Below, piece by piece: positions 32,938 through 41,631 of a DNA stretch of 64,000 bases (positions are counted from its first letter, which is position 1; each line of letters opens with the position of its first letter). The stretch lies in the NCBI GenBank assembly GCA_963725215.1, contig CAVRXQ010000002.1:310001-374000 (forward strand). The letters are read 5' to 3'. Under the pieces are notes generated by a model. It was not told the origin of the DNA. It searched no databases and worked only from the letters and a program-made list of their open reading frames with translations. Made by a program: the position numbers and the translations under genes. Origin of the DNA: CAVRXQ01 sp963725215. Lineage in GTDB: Bacteria; Actinomycetota; Acidimicrobiia; Acidimicrobiales; Bog-793.

Positions 32938-34392
32938 TCAGCCCTTTACGACCCCAAGCGGTCGGAGGCGTGCGACGCGCCTCGCGAGACCGACCCGTTC
33001 GCAGGTCGCGACGACCTCGTCGACGTCTTTGTAAGCGATCGGCGCTTCCTCGGCGAGCCCGCGAACCGATCGGGCACGGACGGCGATGTCCTCCGACTCG
33101 AGCTGGCGGCGCAACGCTTCGCCGCGCACCGTCCTGGCGGCGGCGTGACGGCTGAGCGCCCGACCAGCGCCGTGGCAAGCGGAAAAGAACGCGCCGCCTG
33201 GGGCGACGCCGGTGAGGACGTACGAAGCGGTCCCCATCGAGCCGGGGACGAGGACCGGTTGCCCTTCCGCCCGATACTCCGCCGGCAAGTCGGAGTGACC
33301 CGGCGGAAGAGCGAGGGTGGCCCCCTTGCGATGGACGCAGAGCAAGCGGCGCTCGCCGTCGACTTCGTGCTTTTCCAGTTTCGCCAGGTTGTGCGAGACG
33401 TCGTAGCAAACGGTGAGCTCATCGCCACCGAGAACGGCGTGAAATGCCTGGCGCGCGCCGTGGGTAATCGCCTGGCGATTGGCGCGCCCGAAATTCGCGG
33501 CCGCGGCCATCGCTCCGAGATACGAACGGCCCTCGGGCGACTCCACCGGCGCGCAGGCAAGCTGGCGGTCGGGAACGGTGATGCGATAACGAGCCATCGC
33601 GCGAAGCATGGCGCGTACGTGATCGGAGCAGATCTGGTGTCCAAAACCTCGCGACCCGGTATGGATCATCACGCAGACCTGCGAAGAGAACAGTCCGAAC
33701 GCCGCCGCCCTCACTTCGTCGTAGATCTGCTCGACTACTTGGACCTCGAGGAAATGGTTGCCCGAACCGAGGCTGCCGACCTGGCCGAGACCGCGCTCGA
33801 CCGCGCGCTCGCTCACCTCGGCGAGTGTGGCGCCAGCGAGCACGCCCCCGTCCTCACAGCGCCTGAGATCGGCATCGCCGCCAAGCCCTGCCTCGACCGC
33901 GGCGCGCGCACCGTCGCGCAGGACCGCCTCGAATTTGCGTCGTGTATCGAGACGCCAGAGCCCGCCACGACCGAGCCCACTCGGCACCGCCTCGTCGAGC
34001 GCGTCCATCAATGCGTCGAGACGGCCCCTTAGGTCGGTTCGTGACAGGGGCGAACAGAGCAGGCGGACACCGCAGGAGATATCGAAGCCGACCCCTCCCG
34101 GAGAGACGACGCCACCGGATGCGACGTCGGTCGCGGCGACACCGCCGATCGGGAAGCCATAGCCCGAGTGGACGTCGGGCATCGCGTACGAGGCCGTCAC
34201 GATGCCGGGAAGGCTCGCCACGTTCATCACTTGCTGCAGCGCTTCGCTCTCGAGTTTCGCGAGGAGATTCGGCGACAAATAGAGGACCCCGGGCACGCGC
34301 ATCGTCCCCGTTGGAGGGAGACGCCAGCAGTCAGGCGCGAACGACTCAAGTGCTGCCAACGTCGGCGCGCTTCGAATTTGAGGCCTCGCCAT
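32938..34392 (-). CDS. rtcB: RNA-splicing ligase RtcB (3-prime phosphate/2,3-cyclic phosphate RNA ligase)
   Basis: A 484-residue RtcB. Metal ligands are visible in GFDISCGVR (Asp104, Cys107), GSGNHFLEVQ, HTGSRGFGHQ and YDVSHNLAK. The guanylylated histidine lies in CHGAGRALSRH near residue 385. RtcB joins RNA 3-prime phosphate or cyclic phosphate ends to 5-prime OH ends using GTP and Mn2+. The ATG at 34390-34392 has GGAGG ten bases upstream; a start at 34434 would overlap archease. Archease, its activator, is immediately upstream. The pair repairs RNA cut by stress endonucleases. Confidence 0.95.
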   Translation of the reverse strand: MARPQIRSAPTLAALESFAPDCWRLPPTGTMRVPGVLYLSPNLLAKLESEALQQVMNVASLPGIVTASYAMPDVHSGYGFPIGGVAATDVASGGVVSPGGVGFDISCGVRLLCSPLSRTDLRGRLDALMDALDEAVPSGLGRGGLWRLDTRRKFEAVLRDGARAAVEAGLGGDADLRRCEDGGVLAGATLAEVSERAVERGLGQVGSLGSGNHFLEVQVVEQIYDEVRAAAFGLFSSQVCVMIHTGSRGFGHQICSDHVRAMLRAMARYRITVPDRQLACAPVESPEGRSYLGAMAAAANFGRANRQAITHGARQAFHAVLGGDELTVCYDVSHNLAKLEKHEVDGERRLLCVHRKGATLALPPGHSDLPAEYRAEGQPVLVPGSMGTASYVLTGVAPGGAFFSACHGAGRALSRHAAARTVRGEALRRQLESEDIAVRARSVRGLAEEAPIAYKDVDEVVATCERVGLARRVARLRPLGVVKG

Positions 34393-34409
34393 CGCTTCGC
34401 GCCCTCCTC

Positions 34410-34859
34410 TCACAAGTCGACGAGCACGTGACATCGCCAGCCGCGCGCTCCATTCGACACCTCAAGGTCGTGATACGACGCGGCCTTCGGCACGGGACCG
34501 AGGAGCTCAGCCGAGGCCACCGGAACGACATCCATGTCTCCGGCGAACCCGCCATTTTCGGTCTCGAGGAGGCGGAAGCGCACGGGTACCTCTGATCGGA
34601 CCTCGAGGCTGAAGATCACCTCGTCGAGGAGCGCGACGAGGGCGTCCTCGACTGGGCACGGAACGCTTGGAAGTTGTCGAGTCGCCGTCTTCTGAGGCTC
34701 TCGGATTCGCACGACGCTCTCGACGAGGGCAATGAGCGCTTCGCTGATGCAGGTCTGGGGGTCGGGTCCCCAGGCTTCGATCACGCAGTCGGCGACGTGA
34801 TCTACCAGGCGGTGTCCAGGCGATCGACTGCGAGCCTCCCTCGCAGATCGCTCCGACAC
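34410..34859 (-). CDS. Archease, RtcB activator
   Basis: A 149-residue archease: HRLVDHVADCVIEAWGPDPQTCISEAL at the start (normally LDHTAD-x-x-I), the acidic metal site around VEDALVALLDEVIFSLE, and the closing DLEVSNGARGWRCHVLVDL. Archease helps RtcB to its guanylylated state and broadens nucleotide use. It is 17 bases upstream of rtcB, so cotranscribed. The T of LDHTAD is replaced by V here, which is seen in some members. Confidence 0.9.
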   Translation of the reverse strand: MSERSAREARSRSPGHRLVDHVADCVIEAWGPDPQTCISEALIALVESVVRIREPQKTATRQLPSVPCPVEDALVALLDEVIFSLEVRSEVPVRFRLLETENGGFAGDMDVVPVASAELLGPVPKAASYHDLEVSNGARGWRCHVLVDL

Positions 34860-35313
34860 GAAAGAAAGCCCCCTGTTGTTCAGCGGAGGACGTTCAGGTC
34901 CTCAAGGCGAACGGCGCGACGCATCGTGACTTCGGCGGAGGATTCCCGCGCGGCGTCGACCGATCCCCGCACGGCCTCCACCTTCGTCTCGGCGCGTAGG
35001 TTCACGTGTTCCATCAGCGCTTCGACACCATGTGCCTGCACTTCGCTGCGATCCTCGCGAGGACGAATCATTGTGATGTCCGATGTTCAAGAGTCTTCTG
35101 CAGCGTCGCGCGGCGTGGGATTTCGATGAAGAGCCCAAAGTCCCGTTGCCCGTCGTGTTCCACCCATCAAGGTCGCCCCATCGACATCGTCCGGGTGCTG
35201 GTGGCGACGACTGTCCGGCTGGCGTGTGAACTAGCCGGACCCACCGCGGCGAGCTGGACAAGCTCATCGCATAGTCGCGCTCGCGCAGAGGTCGAGGCGA
35301 AGGGCGGAGCGTC
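34860..35313 (-). other. Intergenic region with a possible 63-aa ORF
   Basis: On the minus strand 34880-35071 there is a 63-codon frame (HGVEALMEHVNLRAETKVEAVRG then AVRLEDLNVLR) whose composition is protein-like and which would be the first gene of the archease-rtcB transcript. No Shine-Dalgarno is evident and no family is recognised. Other parts of the stretch hold nothing. Confidence 0.3.
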
Positions 35314-35973
35314 TTATCGCGCCCGTCGAAGACCGACACGGACGAGTGCCGACTCAAGGTCGCGCACATCGATGTCGGCTTCGCGAGCCAAGTTGGCGAG
35401 CTCTTGGATCGTCATCGGCCTCTTTGTCTTCGTGAAGCCGAGATGCGCCGCCGCGATCGCCGCTCGCTGGTCGAGTAGCGGTCCAGCCCCGGGCCATACT
35501 CCGCGCAGTTCGCGCAGGAACACTCGAACGGTGACCGATCCCCAACCCGGAAGCCGATCCAGCTCGGCTTCGAGACCGCTCGGATCGGCGAGCGAACTCA
35601 ATGCGGCGATGCCCTTCGGGTATCGATCCGCAACCGCAGTCGCCAGTTCGAGGAGGCGCGTCGCGGTGCGGAAGTCATAGCGGGCGTATCCACCGGAGTC
35701 GAGGAGCGCGACGAGATCGCCCCAGCTGCGCGCGGAGGCGTCGTGAATCGTCGCGACCCCGCCTTCGACCAAAGAGCGATACGTGTTCATCGCAATTTGC
35801 GCTGAAATCCTCGTGCCGAACAGCGTCGAAGCAAGGAACCACTTTTCGACTTCACCTGCCCCTCCGTCCACGTCGATCCCGAGCTCGGTCGAGAATCGAC
35901 CACCGAGCCGCGCGACGAGTCGCGCCGCCGCCACGGCCCGAGCCGGGACCCGTTCAGAGGGCACGCAACACAC
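35314..35973 (-). CDS. HhH-GPD-like DNA-glycosylase-fold protein
   Basis: A 219-residue helical protein. It contains KWFLASTLFGTRISAQIAMNTY, then a helix-hairpin-helix LDRLPGWGSVTVRVFLREL (near 150-168), matching the LPGIG-x-x-TA step of the endonuclease III superfamily. The four cysteines of the iron-sulfur cluster are absent. Catalytic Lys/Asp positions cannot be placed with certainty. It may be a base-excision repair enzyme or a member that lost glycosylase activity. It stands alone. The start codon is uncertain. Confidence 0.65.
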   Translation of the reverse strand: MCCVPSERVPARAVAAARLVARLGGRFSTELGIDVDGGAGEVEKWFLASTLFGTRISAQIAMNTYRSLVEGGVATIHDASARSWGDLVALLDSGGYARYDFRTATRLLELATAVADRYPKGIAALSSLADPSGLEAELDRLPGWGSVTVRVFLRELRGVWPGAGPLLDQRAAIAAAHLGFTKTKRPMTIQELANLAREADIDVRDLESALVRVGLRRAR

Positions 35974-36266
35974 TCCCGAGATATCGCGCCAACGTTCTCA
36001 CGTCGCGAGCTCCAATCTTTGAACTGTTGAGACATTCGACGGTCGCAAGTGCGCCACGCGAGGCGATCCGACCGATGTTCGGCAAGGGCGATCTTCGAAT
36101 GCAGCGAGACGATCGGGCGGATCGCGCCGGACTTCGGGTCGGGGTCGACGGCGTCCGGAGGTCGCTCCCCGAGGCGCCGCGCCGCACGCCGAGGACGACT
36201 GCGAAAAGAATCGATCAACTGAGCTGGGAACTCCATATCTCCGTGCTCCGAGGCGAAGCCAACCGC
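35974..36266. other. Intergenic region
   Basis: About 290 bases after the ABC permease gene. No gene or hairpin recognised. Confidence 0.3.
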
Positions 36267-37037
36267 TCAACGTCGCCCGATCGGCTCCCAGCGGAACGTG
36301 CGCACCGCGACGAAAATTCCGACGACTCCCCAGATCGCGAGAACTCCCACGTTCTGCGCAGTGAGCCCGTTGGAGTGCGTCATCGTGAACGCACTCCGAA
36401 GCCCGTCCGCCAAGTGCTCGAGGGGAAAGGCGCGCCCGACTCCGACGAGCCAGCCTGGCATGAGATTCATCGGCACGAAGACTCCGGAGATGAACGACAG
36501 GATCACGACGAGAAACGGCCCGAGTACGGCAGAAGTGTCCGTGGTCGAACAAACCCGGGTCAACGCGAGTCCAAGCGCGGACATCACCGCTGCTCCCAGC
36601 ACCGTGTACACAGCGAGACCGAGGATCGCGTCGCCTGAGAGTCGGACGCGATAGAAGACGACACCGACGAGGACCAGTACAAAGACCGTGCACACGACGA
36701 CGACAACGGTGCGAGCGATTTCCGCGGTGAGATACACCCAGCTCGGCATCGGCGTACCGCGAAACCGCTTCAACAATCCTGCTTCGCGGTCCGCGACGAC
36801 GGTCGCGTTGAGAGAGCTGAGTCCCGCCCAGACGATCTGATAACCAACCATCGCCGGCGTGTAGTAAAGCGCCGCCGTCTTTACGCCAACGAAGTCTGTC
36901 AAGTGATGGAAGATGGTGTTCAAGATGACGAGGAGGAACAGCGGCATCACGATCGTGAAGACAATGGCGCGCGGATTCCGGAGAAATCCGACGAGCGAAT
37001 AGCGAGTCTGGATGGCGCTCAGCGCAACGTCATTCAT
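36267..37037 (-). CDS. ABC-2 type exporter permease
   Basis: A 256-residue permease with about six hydrophobic segments, starting with an N-terminal amphipathic stretch (LVGFLRNPRAIVFTIVMPLFLLVIL). It carries the ABC-2 permease signature region near SFISGVFVPMNLMPGWLVGVG before the last loop. It overlaps the preceding ATPase gene by eight bases, so the two form one exporter (DrrB/NodJ type). The substrate is unknown; such pairs export drugs, glycolipids or polysaccharide parts. Confidence 0.88.
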   Translation of the reverse strand: MNDVALSAIQTRYSLVGFLRNPRAIVFTIVMPLFLLVILNTIFHHLTDFVGVKTAALYYTPAMVGYQIVWAGLSSLNATVVADREAGLLKRFRGTPMPSWVYLTAEIARTVVVVVCTVFVLVLVGVVFYRVRLSGDAILGLAVYTVLGAAVMSALGLALTRVCSTTDTSAVLGPFLVVILSFISGVFVPMNLMPGWLVGVGRAFPLEHLADGLRSAFTMTHSNGLTAQNVGVLAIWGVVGIFVAVRTFRWEPIGRR

Positions 37038-37974
37038 CGGCCACCGAGGACTCGCTCAATCGAAGGTCGTCCTCGGACCACGTTGCGAGTTGAACGAAGA
37101 CGTCGTCGAGAGACGGTTGTTTCACCGTGAGATTCGCGAGTTCGATCCGTTCACTTTGTGCCCAAGCGAGCAACGCCCCGAGATCTCGCTGCACGGCGAC
37201 ACTTTGGAACCGGACCGTCCCCGATTCGCAACGCGCCGTTGTTATCGGCAGCTCGATCGAGTCCAACGGCACCCCCGTCGGAAGCTCGAAGGAAATCTGC
37301 GATGCCGCTCCGAGGCTCCGGCTCAGCTGGTCAGGACTTCCTTGGGCGACGATCGACCCCGCTCGGAGGATGACGATTTCGTCGGAGAGATGCTGGGCCT
37401 CGTCCATGTAGTGCGTGGTCAAGAAGACGGTCTTTTCGGCCTCGCGCAGACCGCCTATCACCGTCCACATCTCGCGTCGGGCCGCGGGGTCGAGACCGGT
37501 GGTCGGCTCGTCGAGGAAGAGGATCTCGGGGTCTCCAACCAAGCCGAGCGCCACGTCGACCTTGCGCCTTTGGCCTCCAGACAGTCGCCCGATGCGCTCA
37601 TCGGACTGGTCAGAAAGACCGCAGGCACGAAGCACGTGGTCCACGGACGTGGTGGCTACAAAATAGCGAGCGAACATCGAGACGGTCTCGCGCACCGAGA
37701 ACACCGGGTTGAGCATCGAGTCCTGGAGGACGAGACCGATCCGGTTGCGCCAAGTCCTTGGCGCGCGCCACGGATCGGTGCCGAGCACAGCGACGTCGCC
37801 GGAATCTCGCGCTCGATATCCCTCGAGGATCTCGATCGTTGTCGTTTTTCCGGCACCGTTCACCCCTAAAAAGCCGAATATCTGCCCTTTGGAGACCGAA
37901 AAGCTGATCCCGTGCACCCGCTCCGTTGCCCCGTAGGACTTGTGCAAGTCGCAGACCTCGATGACCGGCTTCAT
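37030..37974 (-). CDS. ABC exporter ATP-binding subunit (DrrA type)
   Basis: A 314-residue ATPase: Walker A GVNGAGKTT (37-45), signature RLSGGQRRKVDVAL, Walker B LFLDEPTTGLD, H-loop TTHYMDEA. A C-terminal extension of about 80 residues, ending in SLDDVFVQLAT, is the DrrA-type regulatory domain. The ATG at 37972-37974 starts the normal VIEVCDLHKSYG opening; a longer reading to 38085 adds no sense. It is the first gene of the exporter pair. Upstream at 38089-38120 two small hairpins could be regulatory. Confidence 0.92.
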   Translation of the reverse strand: MKPVIEVCDLHKSYGATERVHGISFSVSKGQIFGFLGVNGAGKTTTIEILEGYRARDSGDVAVLGTDPWRAPRTWRNRIGLVLQDSMLNPVFSVRETVSMFARYFVATTSVDHVLRACGLSDQSDERIGRLSGGQRRKVDVALGLVGDPEILFLDEPTTGLDPAARREMWTVIGGLREAEKTVFLTTHYMDEAQHLSDEIVILRAGSIVAQGSPDQLSRSLGAASQISFELPTGVPLDSIELPITTARCESGTVRFQSVAVQRDLGALLAWAQSERIELANLTVKQPSLDDVFVQLATWSEDDLRLSESSVADE

Positions 37975-38522
37975 GTCGCGGCTTCCTGCACGCCGCGCGA
38001 TCGGCTGGCGAGACGCGTCTCTAACACGCGCAGTCCTTGCCTCCTTGTAATCGGTGCGAACCTCGCGAAGCGATTCGGCTTGCAACGCTCCCTTTCGGCT
38101 AAAGGGCTGGTGAAACTAGCCCACTGCCCACTACCACTACCCCCTCTCGAGCATTCGCGCTCGCACATCTCGAATCCTTGGGACGATTCCGTCGACGCGT
38201 CGCGATCTGGGGAGATCGCGCAGGCGCCGGTTCCGGCGAAATCGCGTCAGCAGGAGGGCCGTAACCGACCCTCGGTCTCCGAGAGGCCATTTCACCCGGT
38301 CCCAGCCAATTCTCCGCGAGCGTCCACCCCTTGTCGCCTCAGTGTGCGTCACGGGCCGGCGATCCCCCAAGGGTCCGAAGTCCTGGTGACTCGCCCTTCT
38401 CTGTGGTGTCGGATACCCCGGAGCCAGCTCGCCGGTGGCGGTCGTGGCTGCAGAGATGACTTGGTGCCCTGGACCGAGCGCGTATTTGCGTGCACTCTCG
38501 AGCAGGGACGCCGGAGATATTG
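37975..38522. other. Intergenic region with small hairpins
   Basis: About 550 bases between divergent genes. Two neighbouring hairpins lie at about 38089-38106 (ccctt...aaggg) and 38104-38120 (gggct...agccc). They are followed by CCCACT/CCACTA-type short direct repeats. No gene or known riboswitch consensus is recognised. Confidence 0.4.
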
Positions 38523-39593
38523 ATGAAGGGGTCACTGAGCGCGGGAAGGATCGTCGGTGTTCCAATCCGGCTGCACTGGTCCCTCGTCCTCCTCGTCCTT
38601 TTCGCCATCGGCCCCGGGATATCGGCGTCGACGGCGCTCTTCGAGGCCGTCTGGATCGTCATCGTCTTCGCCTGCGTGCTTGCCCACGAACTCGCGCACA
38701 GCGTGTTGGCCCGTCATCGCGGATTCAAAGTGCGCGCCATCGTCCTCATGCCGCTCGGCGGGTTCTCGGAGATCATCGGCATCCACCGCTCGCCGAAAGA
38801 TGAATGGATGATCTCGGTCGCCGGTCCACTCACCAATTGCTTCATCGCCGCATCGCTTTCAATCGTCGCGGTGTCCCTCGAGCAAGCGATCTGGCCGCCC
38901 ACGTTGTTCGGGCGCACATGGCTGGTACGCGTCATTTGGGCGAACGTGATGCTCGCAGGACTGAATCTTCTTCCAGCGCTGCCGCTCGACGGAGGGCGCG
39001 CTCTTCGAGCGTTGCTCGCTCGTTCCCGAGACCAAGCGCTCGCAACGGCGATCGCTGCCCGCACCGCGACGACGATCGCCATCTTCATGATCGTTGCGGG
39101 AGCGATGTTCGACCTCTGGCTGGCGCTAATCGGAGTCCTAGTGCTCATCGGCGCCGGAGCCGAAGAGCAGCTGGCGACAGCGGGCGAGCTGCTGCACGGC
39201 GTGAAAGTGAAAGATGTGATGGTGCACGACCGTTGGTGCTTTCAGGCCGGCCAGCGAGTCGAGTCGGCCGCCCCCTTACTCAGGCAGTTCCCGAACCGAT
39301 CCTTCGCCGTCGCCGACGACGGAGCGGTCATCGGAATCGTCTCGGCGAGTGATCTCGCCGCGCACCCTCGCGCGTCGGTGCTTCGCGACGCGGCCGACAC
39401 CCTCGCTTCGATTCTCGGTCCTGAGGACGATCTCTATCCCGACGCGCTCGACGCCTTCGCCGAATGCGGCCGCACGTCGCTGCCCGTCGCAGATGGCGGA
39501 CAACCTGTCGGGTTGCTCTACGCGTCAGATGTCGATCTTCGGCTGCGAGAACGCGCTCGATCCTCGGTAGGAAGCGATGGGCATGTTACGTAG
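38523..39593 (+). CDS. Site-2-protease-type (M50) intramembrane metalloprotease with CBS domains
   Basis: A 356-residue membrane protein. The zinc motif HELAH is at 55-59 inside a transmembrane helix, and the third ligand Asp156 lies in LNLLPALPLDGGR, the S2P hallmark. About six membrane segments precede a cytosolic tail (from about 225) with two CBS-like units (VKVKDVMVHDRW to GIVSASDL, then DALDAFAECGRTSLPV to GLLYASDV). This layout is the SpoIVFB/Rip3-like subgroup, regulated by nucleotide binding. The substrate (perhaps an anti-sigma factor) is not encoded nearby. The ATG at 38523 has GGAG upstream. Confidence 0.92.
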   Translation: MKGSLSAGRIVGVPIRLHWSLVLLVLFAIGPGISASTALFEAVWIVIVFACVLAHELAHSVLARHRGFKVRAIVLMPLGGFSEIIGIHRSPKDEWMISVAGPLTNCFIAASLSIVAVSLEQAIWPPTLFGRTWLVRVIWANVMLAGLNLLPALPLDGGRALRALLARSRDQALATAIAARTATTIAIFMIVAGAMFDLWLALIGVLVLIGAGAEEQLATAGELLHGVKVKDVMVHDRWCFQAGQRVESAAPLLRQFPNRSFAVADDGAVIGIVSASDLAAHPRASVLRDAADTLASILGPEDDLYPDALDAFAECGRTSLPVADGGQPVGLLYASDVDLRLRERARSSVGSDGHVT

Positions 39594-40159
39594 CGAAGGT
39601 TAGGAATAGCTCGTGAGCATCTCCATAAACGCGCGATGGGCGGTCTGGGCATGGACGCCGTAGGAGCGGGTTACTCGTCAGCTACATGGCACGATCCTCG
39701 CTAAGAAAGCGAGGCTGCCTGACCGTGACGACAATTGATCACGTTTCGGGTAACGGAACAACCAAGCGCTCGCGAGCGTTGGAATAATTGGGAATCCGAT
39801 AAGGGTTCTACGGAGGTGGCCAGGTGATGTGATCGGGGTCAACTCTCAGCCCGAAGGGTGAGCGAGAGGAACGGTCCGAAGGTGACTTGGGGCGGCGCCG
39901 GGTTTTAATGGCAAGCGGCACTCGATGAGTTGCGTTGCAGCGGAGCAGGGCCCGGATGGCCCTCTGGCGTGGAGTTCGCTCGTTCTCTCGATCGGCTTTA
40001 GTTGAACGAAGACGCCCCTTGACCGCGCGCGGAAGGGGCGTCTTCCTCGTCCGGCAGCGAACTTCTTCGAGCGTCGTCAACCAACCTGAGGCGGTAAGAC
40101 CAGGGCGGCGTGTGAGTAGGGCTCACCTCGCCGTGCGAGGTAGGTAGGTGGCGGCGCGT
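39594..40159. other. Gene-free stretch; possible non-coding RNA
   Basis: No protein gene is supported in these 566 bases. The segment from about 39800 to 40008 is rich in short complementary blocks and ends in the very strong hairpin at 40009-40044. I could not match it to tmRNA, RNase P, SRP RNA or a riboswitch consensus. Confidence 0.4.
40009..40044. terminator. Strong hairpin, terminator-like
   Basis: A perfect 12-bp stem (40009-40020 with 40033-40044) surrounds a 12-base loop that is itself largely self-complementary (ccgcgcgcgg). No T-run follows on either strand. It could end the minus-strand small gene at 40160-40357 or an unannotated RNA on the plus strand. Confidence 0.55.
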
Positions 40160-40357
40160 TCAGGCGCCTCGACGCCTCCAAGGCGGGTTGCGCAACGGCT
40201 CGATCGGTGCCTCGTGCGTCGGGCTGACGGGACCGGCGAGTTCCGCGCGGCGGCGTCTCAGGAGCACGAACCGGCGCAACGGACGGGCGCCCAACCGATC
40301 CGAGTTCGATCTGGGTTCCTTGCGGCGAAAGCTACGAACCCCTCTTCTTCGCGCCAT
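40160..40357 (-). CDS. Small basic protein of unknown function
   Basis: A 65-residue, arginine-rich protein (opening MARRRGVRSFRRKEPR). The reason for calling it is the start: AAAGGAGG ends six bases before the ATG at 40355-40357, an ideal ribosome site. No family is recognised. Its composition fits a nucleic-acid-binding peptide but also GC-rich chance coding. A strong hairpin lies about 115 bases downstream. Confidence 0.4.
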   Translation of the reverse strand: MARRRGVRSFRRKEPRSNSDRLGARPLRRFVLLRRRRAELAGPVSPTHEAPIEPLRNPPWRRRGA

Positions 40358-40582
40358 CGGCATCCTCCTTTACCCGACGGGACCGCCGACGTGGATGACG
40401 CCGACAACGACGACCCAGCATTGTGACTCCGCCGCGTGCCCGTTTACCGACGATCCCATCTCCGGGTGCCCGGTGTCTCGGGGGTTGACCTCGCCACCGC
40501 GCATCGATCTCGACGCGCGGATGCTGACGCGAGGCCGGAGGAGTCGCTCGATCGGTAGTGATTGAGCGCGCGCCAAGTTGAC

Positions 40583-41005
40583 TCACGCCGGGTCGAAGCC
40601 AAGCTCATGCGGCGCCTCCCGCACGATGACCACGGGACAGTGTGCGTGGGACGCGAGATGAAAACCGACCGAGCCGAGCAGCATCCCGGCGAACGCCCCA
40701 TGCCCGCGGCTACCCACGACAACGAGGGCGGCGTTTTGCCCGGAGCGGCTCCGAGCACCTCGGGCACCGTCTCGGCGCGCAGACCCTCGGCGATGGCGGC
40801 CGGGTCCAGTCCCACCGGCCAGTTGGGCGACCACCCCAACATGGCCGGGGTTTCCCATGCCGAGATGACCTCGAGTGAGGCCCCGGTGAGCCTGGCGCGC
40901 GGCCCACGCCAGTGCCTGCTTCGACGACTCGGACCCGTCGATGCCAACAACGATCCTTGGGTCGCCATCTGGCTCATCCATCGTTGCGAATCGTTCCGTC
41001 ACCAT
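40583..41005 (-). pseudogene. Universal stress protein, frameshifted with internal deletion
   Basis: The ends are in one frame: RIVVGIDGSESSKQALAWAAR at the start and AALVVVGSRGHGAFAGMLLGSV then CPVVIVRE at the end. The middle is in another: LTGASLEVISAWETPAML and IAEGLRAETVPEVLG. One shift lies near 40890-40905. At the second junction about 20 residues normally between the VLG step and the ALVVVGSRG strand are missing. A single-domain Usp has therefore been broken by at least two events, and the joined frame encodes a nonsense middle. The start at 41005 is the ATG-like position before TERFATMDE. Confidence 0.75.
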
Positions 41006-41212
41006 CACGTTTCTTTCGTTCGAGCTTCGCTGTCTTTGGATCCTACGAGTGAGGGGCGCTCGACACGGATGACCCGTCCACCTCGCGTCGGCCGGGCACG
41101 AGTGCGTTGATCCACCCTCGCGGACTCGGCTCAGGGTCGAGGCCCAGAAGCCGCAACAGGGATGGGCCGATCGGCCGTGGCGCGCAACGGTCCAGCGGTG
41201 CACGGTGGGGCG

Positions 41213-41563
41213 GTGAAGGTGCTCCTAGTGCTGAACGACCCCGCGTATGGCACCGAACGCTCATACAACGGGCTTCGCGTCGCTGGCGCGTTGTCCAAAC
41301 GAGAAGGCAACGAGGTTCGGGTCTTTCTGATGGGCGACGCAGTGACCTGTGCCATGGCGGGCCAGAAGGTTCCGGACGGCTACTACCGCCTGGATCGCAT
41401 GATCGAGGTCGTGTCGCGCCATGGTGGGAAAGTGGCTTGTTGCGGGACCTGCTTGGATGCGAGGGGCATCGGGAGCGAGTTCCTCGTCACGGAGGCGTTC
41501 CGTTCCACGCTCGACCAGCTCGCCGAATGGTCCGAATGGGCCGACAAGGTGATCACGTTCTGA
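41213..41563 (+). CDS. DsrE-family sulfur-relay-type protein
   Basis: A 116-residue DsrE/F-like protein: VLLVLNDPAYGTERSYNGLRVAGAL at the start, VFLMGDAVTCAMAGQK, DGYYRLDRM and the cysteine motif CCGTCLDARGI. The last cysteine lies where DsrE-type proteins carry the persulfide-accepting residue. The GTG at 41213 matches the family start (K-V-L-L-V); the upstream frame adds 17 unlikely residues. It stands alone, but joins other sulfur genes of the window (13.7-14.9 kb and 62.3-64 kb). Confidence 0.85.
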   Translation: MKVLLVLNDPAYGTERSYNGLRVAGALSKREGNEVRVFLMGDAVTCAMAGQKVPDGYYRLDRMIEVVSRHGGKVACCGTCLDARGIGSEFLVTEAFRSTLDQLAEWSEWADKVITF

Positions 41564-41631
41564 CGCCCGAAATTTACGCGCACGCTCGTTCCGCTCTCGG
41601 GGCGCGTGTTCGGTACCTGCCGCACCGCTTG

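Noticed and set aside
38089..38120. Neighbouring hairpins upstream of the DrrA-type gene as a riboswitch
   Set aside because: No match to a riboswitch consensus I know; stems are only 5 bp.
39594..40044. tmRNA, RNase P RNA or SRP RNA
   Set aside because: The diagnostic conserved segments of these RNAs are not present.
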